64,000 nucleotides of DNA, taken from assembly GCA_024641705.1 (NCBI GenBank), contig JAHECO010000004.1, positions 124,001-188,000 of the forward strand, given 5' to 3'. The notes under the pieces are model-generated. The model was not told where the DNA came from and made no database searches. It saw nothing but the letters and a program-made list of their open reading frames with translations. This stretch comes from Candidatus Kryptoniota bacterium (GTDB lineage: Bacteria > Bacteroidota > Ignavibacteria > Kryptoniales > JAKASW01). Every line of letters begins with the position of its first letter. The stretch's first letter is position 1. This document shows positions 33,720 to 42,035 of the stretch, one piece after another. Both the position numbers and the translations under genes were made by a program.

Positions 33720-34942
33720 GCCGCTCGAACTCAAATATCGCGAGCACTATTTTGCCGGCGGTCGAAGTCACCGGGAATCACGTGAGACCTGCGGACAAAC
33801 TTTTCCTCTTCGCGATAGTGTCGCTCATGTTTATGAGCCTCGTCGTTGTCTACAGCGCTAGTGCCTTCTGGGCCGAGTTGAAATTCCAGAACCCGGCGTA
33901 CCTGCTGCAGAGTCATCTCTTCAAGGTGGCGATAGGGATGGTGCTGATTTTTGTGGTCGCGAAATTCGACTACCACAGGTATCAGAAGTACGCGATGCCG
34001 CTGCTGGTCATCTCCGTGTTTCTCCTCCTGGTGGCTATCGGGCAGCGCGTCGTCATAAAAGGCGCGTCCCGCTGGATACACCTCGGCATCTTCAGTTTCG
34101 AGCCCTCCGAGGTCGCGAGGATGGCGATCCTTTTCTTCACGGCGGCTTTTCTGGCTGAGAACGCGGAAAAACTGGGGGATTACAGGAATCTGATGACGCC
34201 AATCGTTGCCACCGCCGTAGTCACGGGATTGATCGTTTTACAGCCCAATTTCAGCACCGCTTTGATGATACTTGCGGTTGTCGGCGTGATGTTCCTGGCT
34301 GGCGGCGTAAGAAAGACTCATTTCGCGGCCCTTTTGGGCGCCGCGATAGCCATCGGGGCGGTTGTTCTGATGTTTGAGTCATACCGGGTTCACAGGGTCG
34401 AGACCTGGCTGAATCACGGGTCCGGGAATTACCAGGTTCGCCAGTCGGTCATCGGATTCGGCAACGGCGGTCTGTTCGGAGTCGGCCCCGGCAACAGCAA
34501 ACAGCGGAACCTGTTCCTTCCCGAATCATACGGAGATTTCATCTACTCCATCATCGGAGAGGAATACGGACTGTGGGGGGCCACACTCATACTTTTGATT
34601 TTCCTTTTCATCGCGTTCCGCGGGACGGCAATCGCCAAGCGGGCGCCGGACAGGTTCGGTTACCTCCTCGCGACGGGAATCACGAGCGGGATCTGCTTCT
34701 ACGCTTTCGTGAACGCCGGAGTCGCGACCGGGCTCTTCCCGACGACCGGACTGCCGATGCCGTTCGTGAGTTACGGCGGGACGGCAATGATAATCAATTC
34801 GATAGCGGTCGGAATTTTATTGAATGTTTCGAAACAGGTTCCGGAATTGCCGGAGGTACGGGCGGTGCCATCCGCATCAGCGCCGTCCAGGAAGCGGAAG
34901 GTTAGGAGCGATGAGCCTGTAGTCGGGAGGATATACAGCTAA
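33716..34942 (+). CDS. ftsW: septal peptidoglycan glycosyltransferase FtsW
   Basis: A SEDS-family polymerase that elongates glycan strands at the septum with FtsI. It has ten membrane segments, with conserved blocks VVYSASAFWAE, VVIKGASRWIHLGIFSFEPSEVARMAILFFTAA, LQPNFSTALMIL, GLFGVGPGNSKQRNLFLPESYGDFIYSIIGEEYGLWG (the extracellular catalytic loop region) and GLFPTTGLPMPFVSYGGTAMI. The GTG 33716 start overlaps the murD stop. A basic C-terminal tail (PSRKRKVRSDEP) follows. The TAA stop shares a base with the murG ATG. Confidence 0.96.
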   Translation: MSRSNSNIASTILPAVEVTGNHVRPADKLFLFAIVSLMFMSLVVVYSASAFWAELKFQNPAYLLQSHLFKVAIGMVLIFVVAKFDYHRYQKYAMPLLVISVFLLLVAIGQRVVIKGASRWIHLGIFSFEPSEVARMAILFFTAAFLAENAEKLGDYRNLMTPIVATAVVTGLIVLQPNFSTALMILAVVGVMFLAGGVRKTHFAALLGAAIAIGAVVLMFESYRVHRVETWLNHGSGNYQVRQSVIGFGNGGLFGVGPGNSKQRNLFLPESYGDFIYSIIGEEYGLWGATLILLIFLFIAFRGTAIAKRAPDRFGYLLATGITSGICFYAFVNAGVATGLFPTTGLPMPFVSYGGTAMIINSIAVGILLNVSKQVPELPEVRAVPSASAPSRKRKVRSDEPVVGRIYS

Positions 34943-36030
34943 TGGTACGCGTGGTGTTTGCGGGCGGCGGAACCGGCGGTCATGTGTTTCCTGCGGTGGC
35001 GATAGCGGAACGACTGATGACGGCGAAAGATGTCGACGTAATGTTTGTCGGAACGAAAAATAAAATCGAGGCGCGGATTGTGCCTCAGCTCGGTTACAAA
35101 TTCCGCGCGATATGGATCGGCGGCTTCTCAAGAAAGTTCAAGCTTTCAAACTTCCTCCTTCCCGTGAAGATCGTCGTGTCGGTGGCGCAGTCTCTCAAGC
35201 TGCTGCTCGCTTACAAACCGCAGGTTGTCGTCGGTACGGGCGGATATGTTTCCGGTCCGGTGTGCGCGGCGGCGGTGATGACGAGGACGCCGATAGTTCT
35301 GCAGGAACACAACAGCTACCCTGGAGCAATGACGAGACTGTTCGCGCCTTTCGCACGCGAGATACACATTGCATTTGAGTCGTCGAAAAGGTATTTTTGT
35401 GTGCGCCGCAGTTTGCATGTGACGGGAAGTCCCGTCAGAAAGATGCCGAGGGTAAAGCGAGAGGAAGCGCGGAACTTCTTCGGCCTGAGCGCTGAGAGAA
35501 GAACACTCCTTGTAACAGGCGGCAGTTTGGGAGCGGTAAGACTCAACAGTGCTGTAGCAAAAGTCGTTGACGAGTTAATAAGCCGCAAATACCAGTTGAT
35601 ATGGCAGACGGGCTCCGTTGATTACGAGAGAATCAGCGAGAGCCAAAGAGCTCACTCGGATTGTATCCGTGTCGAGCAATTCGTGGAAAGAATGGATTAC
35701 GCCTACGCGGCGGCTGACATCGCCGTCTGCAGAGGCGGGGCGACCACCATCGCCGAACTCATCTATTTCAACCTCCCGGCTCTCATCATTCCTTATCCGT
35801 ACGCAGCCGCCAACCACCAGGCGGAGAACGCCCGCGCTCTCGTTGAGAGCGGCGCCGCGATAATGGTTCAGGAGTCGGAGACGGAAGAGAAGTTTGCCCG
35901 TGAACTCCTCGGGCTTCTCGACAACCCATCGCGGATGGACGCCATGCGCGAGAAAATCCGCGCGCTGTCGCACGAGGATGCAGCGGATGTCATAGCCAAA
36001 TCTGTATTGAGGATAGCCGCCGATGCGTAA
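34942..36030 (+). CDS. murG: UDP-GlcNAc:lipid I N-acetylglucosaminyltransferase MurG
   Basis: Transfers GlcNAc to lipid I, giving lipid II at the cytoplasmic membrane face. The N-terminal glycine loop is VVFAGGGTGGHVFPAVAIAERL. VVGTGGYVSGPVCAAAVM and VLQEHNSYPGAMTRL follow. The C-terminal donor site includes LLVTGGSLGAVRLNSAV, the RGGATTIAELIYFNLPALIIPYPYAAANHQAENARAL stretch with the GATT motif and the acidic residue that holds UDP-GlcNAc. Length is 362 residues. It overlaps ftsW by one base and the next membrane-protein gene by 8 bp. Confidence 0.97.
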   Translation: MVRVVFAGGGTGGHVFPAVAIAERLMTAKDVDVMFVGTKNKIEARIVPQLGYKFRAIWIGGFSRKFKLSNFLLPVKIVVSVAQSLKLLLAYKPQVVVGTGGYVSGPVCAAAVMTRTPIVLQEHNSYPGAMTRLFAPFAREIHIAFESSKRYFCVRRSLHVTGSPVRKMPRVKREEARNFFGLSAERRTLLVTGGSLGAVRLNSAVAKVVDELISRKYQLIWQTGSVDYERISESQRAHSDCIRVEQFVERMDYAYAAADIAVCRGGATTIAELIYFNLPALIIPYPYAAANHQAENARALVESGAAIMVQESETEEKFARELLGLLDNPSRMDAMREKIRALSHEDAADVIAKSVLRIAADA

Positions 36031-36517
36031 ACACTTCAAGCGCAGATTCGAATTTTACTACCAGTCGGTAGCGGTTTACGCGATAGCGCTCATAATCTAC
36101 GCGGTCGTACGGGGAACATTTGCCGAGAGCGAATTCAGACTAGTTTTCAGGGACCCGATCGTCTATGCGTTCATAATAGTCCTCGCGTATTCGGTGTTCA
36201 TCCTCGGCTTCAACATGCTCTATCAGAGGGATGTCGTCGTCACGGACGATTCGATAATCCTTCAGAACAGGTTCGACAGCAAGGAAATCAAGCTTTCCGA
36301 GATCGAGTGGATCCGCGTCGGTAAGGCCAAACGGATGAAAGTCCGCGGAAGCTTCAGGGTGATCAAGATGAAGCTGAAAGACCAGATGCGGGCGGTCCGC
36401 ATCAATCCCGTCCACTTCCATGACGAAAAAGAGATGACCGAGACTTTCAGGGAACTCGCTCAGAAGGTGGGCTCACCCGCCGGATCCAGATGGAAGAAGG
36501 AGAGCGGCCATGTTTAA
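36023..36517 (+). CDS. small membrane protein with PH-like domain, inserted between murG and murC
   Basis: The 164-residue protein has a basic start (MRKHFKRRFEFYYQ) and two membrane segments (about 15-30 and 43-63). A soluble part follows, DVVVTDDSIILQNRFDSKEIKLSEIEWIRVGKAKRMKVRGSFRVIKMKL, resembling bacterial PH-like domains (DUF304/bPH2 type): a polar strand, a hydrophobic turn, then the I-x-W-I pattern. I do not recognise a function. It overlaps murG and murC by 8 bp each, so it is co-translated with the dcw genes and probably expressed with them. Most dcw clusters have no such gene here, making an envelope or division accessory role plausible. Confidence 0.75.
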   Translation: MRKHFKRRFEFYYQSVAVYAIALIIYAVVRGTFAESEFRLVFRDPIVYAFIIVLAYSVFILGFNMLYQRDVVVTDDSIILQNRFDSKEIKLSEIEWIRVGKAKRMKVRGSFRVIKMKLKDQMRAVRINPVHFHDEKEMTETFRELAQKVGSPAGSRWKKESGHV

Positions 36518-37913
36518 GAGTGTGAGAAAGATTCACATGGTCGGTATCGGCGGCATCGGTATGAGCGGGATCGCCGAGATACTCCTCGACAGCGGGTTCG
36601 AGGTCACAGGGTCCGACCGTCAGCTCAGCGAGATTACCGAACGGCTGGAGAAGCTGGGAGCGAAGGTCTACAGGGGCCACGCGGCGAAAAACCTCGACGA
36701 AGCGGACGTAGTCGTGTATTCGTCGGCCGTCCACCAGGACAATCCAGAGCTCCTCGCCGCGGCGGAGAAAAAGATCCCCGTGATCCGCAGGGCGGAGATG
36801 CTTGCCGAACTCATGCGCATGAAGTACGGCATCGCGATCGCCGGCACGCACGGCAAGACGACCACGACCAGCATGACCAGCCTGGTCCTCATGGAAGGTG
36901 GGCTCGACCCAACGGTCATAGTCGGCGGAAAGCTTTCGAGTTTCGGCGGTACGAACGCGCGCCTCGGCCACGGCGACTACATCGTCGTGGAGGCGGACGA
37001 GTTTGATCGCTCATTCCTCCAGCTTACCCCGGTTATCGCGGCGATTACCACCCTCGAGCGCGAGCACCTCGACATCTACACCGACCTGGAGGACATCAAG
37101 CGCGCCTTCGTAGAGTTCGCGAACAAGGTGCCTTTTTACGGTTTTGTGATACTCTGCCTGGACGAGCCATCGATCCAGGAGATACTCCCGCTGATCAGGA
37201 AAAAGGTCGTCACGTACGGCCTCAACGCCCAATCCGACCTGCGTGCCGTGAACATCTCGTTCCACGAGAACAACAGCACCTTCAACCTTATCCGGCACGG
37301 CAAAGACCTCGGGGAAATCAGGTTGAAAGTCCCGGGTTTGCACAACGTTAAGAACTCGATGGCAGCGATCGGAATCGGGCTCGAGCTCGGACTCGATTTC
37401 CAACAGATCAAGAAAGCAGTTGAATCCTTCACGGGAGTTTACAGGCGTCTCGAGATAAAGGCGGAGGCGGATGGAGTGATGGTTGTCGACGATTACGCGC
37501 ACCACCCTACCGAAGTGAAGGCGACTCTGTCGGCGCTCAAGTCGGGATGGCCCGAGAAGCGGGTGGTCGCGGTTTTCCAGCCACACCTCTATTCGAGAAC
37601 GCGGGATTTCCATGAAGAGTTCGGAAGGAGTTTTCTCAACGCCGACGTCCTCATCGTCACCGAGGTCTACCCGGCACGTGAGGAACCGATACAGGGAATC
37701 ACCGGAGAGCTCATCGTGAACGATGCGAGAGCCTTCGGGCACAAGGAAGCCTACTACGTCGAGGACAAGAAACAGCTTCCCGAGTTTTTGATGAAAACTA
37801 AGAAGCACGGCGATATCGTCGTCACGCTCGGGGCGGGCGACATTTCGAAGTTCGGTGAGTCTTTCATATCCATGTTGAAGGGAAAAGGATCCAGGCAGAA
37901 GACAAGAAGATAG
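36510..37913 (+). CDS. murC: UDP-MurNAc:L-Ala ligase MurC
   Basis: First of the Mur ligases: it adds L-alanine to UDP-MurNAc. N-terminal HMVGIGGIGMSGIAEILLDSGFEVTGSD and VVYSSAVHQDNPEL are MurC-specific. The ATP loop is IAGTHGKTTTTSMTSLV. VEADEFDRSFLQLTP, the EREHLDIYTDLEDI region, VVDDYAHHPTEVKATLSAL and FQPHLYSRTRDF complete the family pattern. Length is 467 residues. murB, commonly fused to or next to murC, is not found in this cluster; neither is ddl. It overlaps the PH-domain gene by 8 bp; ftsQ follows after 4 bp. Confidence 0.97.
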   Translation: MFKSVRKIHMVGIGGIGMSGIAEILLDSGFEVTGSDRQLSEITERLEKLGAKVYRGHAAKNLDEADVVVYSSAVHQDNPELLAAAEKKIPVIRRAEMLAELMRMKYGIAIAGTHGKTTTTSMTSLVLMEGGLDPTVIVGGKLSSFGGTNARLGHGDYIVVEADEFDRSFLQLTPVIAAITTLEREHLDIYTDLEDIKRAFVEFANKVPFYGFVILCLDEPSIQEILPLIRKKVVTYGLNAQSDLRAVNISFHENNSTFNLIRHGKDLGEIRLKVPGLHNVKNSMAAIGIGLELGLDFQQIKKAVESFTGVYRRLEIKAEADGVMVVDDYAHHPTEVKATLSALKSGWPEKRVVAVFQPHLYSRTRDFHEEFGRSFLNADVLIVTEVYPAREEPIQGITGELIVNDARAFGHKEAYYVEDKKQLPEFLMKTKKHGDIVVTLGAGDISKFGESFISMLKGKGSRQKTRR

Positions 37914-37917
37914 TAAG

Positions 37918-38691
37918 ATGCTGAAGATTGAAAGGACATACCTGAATCTGATACTGGTGCTGAGCGCGGTGACCGCGCTCTATCTTCTTTCCCAGAGCTG
38001 GAAGGACCAGCTGGTTGTGGAGAATGTCGAGGTCTATGACACGCACATCCTCACCGGCGATCAGGTGAAGTCTCTGGCGGATGTCGCATTCGGAAGCCCG
38101 CTCTACAAGCTGAGCCTGATGAAGATTGCCAGGAAAGTCGAAGAAAATCCGTTTGTCGGCCGGGCCGTGGTTGTGCGCGCGCTTCCTTACGACGTGACGA
38201 TTACGGTCCAGGAGCGCGATCCGATATCGTTGATAGCGACAGCGACTTCCATGTTCTCCGTCGACGGCAACGGTGTGGTGCTCCCCCTCCCAATGAAGCG
38301 CAAGAACAATATGCCCGTGATCACCAACGTCCGGGACCAGCTGCAGGTCGGCGACACGGTAAAGGGAACCCTGATGCAGGCGGTCAAATTCGTGAGGGAC
38401 GCTCAGAAGTACGGCGCCTCGCTGAGTGCGAGCATCGCGGAGGTCAGGCTCGACGGCGACAACCTTGTCGCCTACACGACGGCGTCTTCTTTACCCGTCA
38501 TTATCGGGAAGAACGATTTCGAAAGGAAGCTCCTTTATCTTCACAAGTTTCTAACAGAGGTTGCCGGCAGCGGCGATCCGAATTGCAGCTACGTCGATTT
38601 GAGATTCAACGGACAGATCGTACTCGGAACAGGCTCCGGAAGTGCCAACAGGCAAATTGCGATGATGAGATCGACCGGCAAAGAAAACTGA
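37918..38691 (+). CDS. ftsQ: cell-division protein FtsQ
   Basis: A bitopic divisome protein: one N-terminal membrane segment (about 9-24, LNLILVLSAVTALYLL), then a POTRA domain (VENVEVYDTHILTGDQVKSLADVAFGSPLYKLSLMKIARKVEENPFVGRAVVVRALPYDVTITVQE stretch). A beta domain follows (SVDGNGVVLPL, and the late YVDLRFNGQIVLGTG, the conserved end of FtsQ). FtsQ links early and late divisome proteins and binds FtsBL. The 257-residue length and position between murC and ftsA support the call despite low sequence conservation. Confidence 0.9.
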   Translation: MLKIERTYLNLILVLSAVTALYLLSQSWKDQLVVENVEVYDTHILTGDQVKSLADVAFGSPLYKLSLMKIARKVEENPFVGRAVVVRALPYDVTITVQERDPISLIATATSMFSVDGNGVVLPLPMKRKNNMPVITNVRDQLQVGDTVKGTLMQAVKFVRDAQKYGASLSASIAEVRLDGDNLVAYTTASSLPVIIGKNDFERKLLYLHKFLTEVAGSGDPNCSYVDLRFNGQIVLGTGSGSANRQIAMMRSTGKEN

Positions 38692-38700
38692 GGTGTTTAG

Positions 38701-40008
38701 ATGAGTAACAACAACATGATAGTGGCGCTCGATATAGGAACGACGAAGGTCTGCGCGCTGGTCGTCGAAAGCGACCAGAACGGCAAGCTGAACGTCCTGG
38801 GCATAGGCACGAGCAAATCGGGCGGGATGAGCCGCGGAGTCGTGGCGAATATCGACAGGACGGTAAAGTCCATTCAGGAGGCCGTCCAGATCGCAGAATC
38901 GAAACCCGGGACGAAGATCAAGAGCGCGATCGTCGGGATAGCAGGCGAGCACATAGACAGTTTCAAGACTAACAGCATCATTACGATCAGCAACGCGGAA
39001 CACGAAATTACCGAAAGCGACATCGACCGCCTGATAGAAGATGCGAAACGGGTCCACCTGTCGCGCGACAGGGAGATCATCCATATCATCCCGCAGGAGT
39101 TCATAATCGACGGCCAGACGGTAACGCACGATCCGATCGGCATGGCGGGAGTGCGGGTCGAAGCCTCGATGCATGTGGTCACGGGGCTTGTCACCGCGGC
39201 ACAGAACATTCATAAGTGCGTCGAGAGAGCGGGGCTGAAGGTCGAAGAGCTCGTGCTTCAGCCGCTCGCGTCGAGTTACTCCGTGCTGACGGAAGACGAG
39301 AAGGAAGTGGGCGTGGCTCTGCTGGACATCGGCGGCGGTACGACCGACCTGGCGGTGTTCGAAGACCGCACGATCCGCCACACGGCCGTAATCCCGATAG
39401 CGGGAGACCACATAACCACGGACATCCGGAAAGGGCTTGGAATCCTCCCCGAGCAGGCCGAGGAGCTGAAGGTGAACCACGGCTACGCGATGGTTGCCGA
39501 AGTCGTGGACGACGAGCCGATACTTATCCCGGGCATCGGCGGACGAAAGCCGATCGAGATCAACAAGAAGCTTCTTGCACAGATCATTCAACCTCGGATC
39601 GAGGAGCTCCTCGACATCGTGGCGATGGAAATAAAACGTTCCGGTTATTCACGACATCTATCGGCAGGTATAGTGCTGACCGGCGGCGGCGCGCTGCTGA
39701 AGGGCATGCCGGAGCTTGTAGAGTACGTGCTCGGCGTGCCGTCGAAGATAGGCATCCCGCAGACATTCGACGGAGGGTTCGCGCGCGAAGTGGAGAACCC
39801 CATATACGCGACTGCGGTCGGGCTTGTGCAGTACGGGCTCAAGCGCGGCGCGGGGAAGTCGACGATCGAGTTTGCCGAGTCTTCACACGATGCCGACAGC
39901 CCGGAAGAGAAGGCTCCCCCGAAGAATGGGAGGGACGAAAAAGGTTTTGTAAGCAGAGGAGTTCAGTTCCTCAAAAAGTTTATCAATAAAAACATAGACA
40001 ATGTCTGA
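38701..40008 (+). CDS. ftsA: cell-division protein FtsA
   Basis: An actin-like ATPase that tethers FtsZ to the membrane. Phosphate-1 motif VALDIGTTKVCALV comes at the start, then the 1C subdomain (SAIVGIAGEHIDSFKTNSIITI). Phosphate-2 is ALLDIGGGTTDLAVFEDRTI, and the adenosine motif is GIVLTGGGALLKGMPELVEYVLG. The C-terminus RGVQFLKKFINKNIDNV is the amphipathic membrane-targeting helix typical of FtsA. Length is 435 residues. GAGGTGTTTAG lies before the ATG. FtsZ follows after 17 bp with its own AAAAGGAGG site. Confidence 0.97.
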   Translation: MSNNNMIVALDIGTTKVCALVVESDQNGKLNVLGIGTSKSGGMSRGVVANIDRTVKSIQEAVQIAESKPGTKIKSAIVGIAGEHIDSFKTNSIITISNAEHEITESDIDRLIEDAKRVHLSRDREIIHIIPQEFIIDGQTVTHDPIGMAGVRVEASMHVVTGLVTAAQNIHKCVERAGLKVEELVLQPLASSYSVLTEDEKEVGVALLDIGGGTTDLAVFEDRTIRHTAVIPIAGDHITTDIRKGLGILPEQAEELKVNHGYAMVAEVVDDEPILIPGIGGRKPIEINKKLLAQIIQPRIEELLDIVAMEIKRSGYSRHLSAGIVLTGGGALLKGMPELVEYVLGVPSKIGIPQTFDGGFAREVENPIYATAVGLVQYGLKRGAGKSTIEFAESSHDADSPEEKAPPKNGRDEKGFVSRGVQFLKKFINKNIDNV

Positions 40009-40025
40009 AAAGGAGGCATAACAAC

Positions 40026-41267
40026 GTGTTCGAACTAGACACAGACAAACAGGGCCCGCGGATTAGAGTAGTGGGCATTGGAGGATGCGGTGGCAACGCC
40101 ATCAACAGCATTTCCAAGCGAGGGATCCACGGTGTCGATCTGATTTCCGTGAACACCGATATGCAGGACCTGGAAAGGAGCATCGCGCCGAACAAGATCC
40201 AAATCGGCAAGAACACAACGCGAGGGCTCGGTGCGGGATCGAACCCGGAAATCGGGAGGCGTGCCGCCATAGAGGCGCGGGACGAGATTTACCGTGCCCT
40301 AAAGGACAGCGACATGGTCTTTATCACCGCAGGAATGGGCGGCGGGACCGGGACAGGAGCGGCCCCGGTCATTGCAAGTATATTGAAAGGCGTCGACCGT
40401 GACGAGGTCAAGAAAGACGGCCAGGAAGAACACGCGCCGCTTGTGGTTGCAGTAGTCACGAAGCCTTTCACCAACGAGGCGAGTGAACGGATGCGCAATG
40501 CCGACACCGGCATAGAAGAGCTCAAGAAGTACGTCGATGCGCTTATCGTTATCCCCAACGAGAAACTTCTCACAATATCTGACAAGTCCGCCGGATACCT
40601 GGCGTCGCTGCAGAAGATATACGACGTTCTTTACGATGCCATCCGCGGAATATCCGAGATCATCACCAAACCGGGCTTCGTCAACGTCGATTTTGCCGAT
40701 GTGCGTACGGTCCTTGCCTCCAGGGGCGACGCAATCATCGGTACCGGAATCGCCGGCGGCGACAGGCGGGCGGCGGAAGCTGCTGCGGCTGCCATATCCA
40801 ACCCGCTGCTCGAAGAGGTATCTCTCGAACGCGTCGAAGGGATACTCGTCAGCATCACCGCGGGTACGAGCTTCGGCCTCCACGAATACGACGAGATCGT
40901 CAAGACAGTCCGCGGCGTCGCTAAGAACGGCGACGACGAAACCAAGGTCATCGTCGGTGTTTCGATCGACGAGAAGATCGAAAAAGACGTGATCGTCACC
41001 GTCATAGCGGCGGGGCTGAACAGCCGCCCGCAGCCGCTCCCGACTCCCACTCCGGATCCGAGGAGAAGGCTCACGCTCAAGGACAGGGAGAAGGCCAAAG
41101 ACCAGACATGGAGCATAAAGGACTGGCGGTCCTTCGACGAACCTACCTTCGAGCGAAACGGCATAAATATCCATCTCAACAAGCTTGAGGACGAAGGCGG
41201 ACCGGATGATGCTCCAGCCCCCAAACCGGGCGAAAGACCGGCGTTCCTGAGAAAGGTCATGGACTAA
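40026..41267 (+). CDS. ftsZ: cell-division GTPase FtsZ
   Basis: The tubulin-like protein that forms the Z-ring. [16 protein letters not shown], the GTP signature GGGTGTG (105-111), [24 protein letters not shown], and the T7 loop region [18 protein letters not shown] are intact. The C-terminal peptide PAFLRKVMD matches the conserved FtsA-binding tail. Between [10 protein letters not shown] and VVAVVTKPF there are about 15-17 extra residues ([18 protein letters not shown]), where most FtsZ proteins have only a short turn. The GTG 40026 start lies 8 bp after AAAAGGAGG, the strongest ribosome site in the cluster. Length is 413 residues. Confidence 0.97.
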   Translation: MFELDTDKQGPRIRVVGIGGCGGNAINSISKRGIHGVDLISVNTDMQDLERSIAPNKIQIGKNTTRGLGAGSNPEIGRRAAIEARDEIYRALKDSDMVFITAGMGGGTGTGAAPVIASILKGVDRDEVKKDGQEEHAPLVVAVVTKPFTNEASERMRNADTGIEELKKYVDALIVIPNEKLLTISDKSAGYLASLQKIYDVLYDAIRGISEIITKPGFVNVDFADVRTVLASRGDAIIGTGIAGGDRRAAEAAAAAISNPLLEEVSLERVEGILVSITAGTSFGLHEYDEIVKTVRGVAKNGDDETKVIVGVSIDEKIEKDVIVTVIAAGLNSRPQPLPTPTPDPRRRLTLKDREKAKDQTWSIKDWRSFDEPTFERNGINIHLNKLEDEGGPDDAPAPKPGERPAFLRKVMD

Positions 41268-41296
41268 CCCGGAAAAAACAGGATTGGATTAATCAC

Positions 41297-42031
41297 ATGG
41301 AAGCTTTAAACTCTGTTACCGACATAAGGAAAGCTTTTGCGATGGAAAAGCGCGAACTCAACATAATGATGATCGAGGATGACCCCGATATCCCGAAACT
41401 GGCCCGTCTGTACCTGAAGCCGTACAAGGATGCGGGGTTCAACCTCGTCTGGGTCGAGACCGGCGAGGACGCGCTTAAATTCCTTCAGGACAGCCAGAAC
41501 CTGGATATCATCCTGGTCGACTACCAACTCCCGGGAATGAACGGGCTCGAGACGACTCGCATGATTCGGGAAAAGGGAGTACGGATCCCGATCGTTTTCC
41601 TTACGAACGCCATCGATTTCAAGATCGCCATCGAGGCGATGAAGCTCGATGTCGAAGACTACCTTCTCAAGGAAGAAGCGATCACGTCCATACTCCCGAG
41701 CATAATACTCAACGTGGTCGAGCGGGTCAGGCTGCGCGAGAAGCTCGCGGAAGCCGAGATGAACAAGGTCGCCCAGCGTGAGAGGATCGACGGGATAAAG
41801 AGCCTGATCGTGACGATATCGCACGAGCTCAATAATCCGCTCGCGGCACTCAAGCTGGCAATCAACGTCCTCCAGCGCAAACAGATACCCCCGGACATCC
41901 TCAGTTACCTCGCCATCATGAAGGAGAACACCGAACGGATCGAGGGAGTCGTGGCGAAGTTGAGAGACTTGAAGGGGGACAAAGTAACGGCGTACATTGG
42001 CAACATCAAGATGATAGACCTGTCTGAATGA
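41297..42031 (+). CDS. receiver domain fused to a histidine phospho-acceptor (DHp) domain without ATPase
   Basis: Residues about 20-140 are a CheY-like receiver with the acidic pair E27-D28-D29, phospho-acceptor D75 (LVDYQLPGMNG), T103 and K125. Residues about 165-222 form a HisKA-like helical hairpin with the H-box TISHELNNPLAALK (H176). The protein ends at 244 residues with no HATPase N, G1 or G2 boxes. It could accept a phosphoryl group on D75 or H176 but cannot autophosphorylate, which fits a phosphorelay intermediate. It starts 29 bp after ftsZ and ends 4 bp before the NtrC-type regulator, its likely partner. ATG 41342 is an alternative start. Confidence 0.85.
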   Translation: MEALNSVTDIRKAFAMEKRELNIMMIEDDPDIPKLARLYLKPYKDAGFNLVWVETGEDALKFLQDSQNLDIILVDYQLPGMNGLETTRMIREKGVRIPIVFLTNAIDFKIAIEAMKLDVEDYLLKEEAITSILPSIILNVVERVRLREKLAEAEMNKVAQRERIDGIKSLIVTISHELNNPLAALKLAINVLQRKQIPPDILSYLAIMKENTERIEGVVAKLRDLKGDKVTAYIGNIKMIDLSE

Positions 42032-42035
42032 ACGA

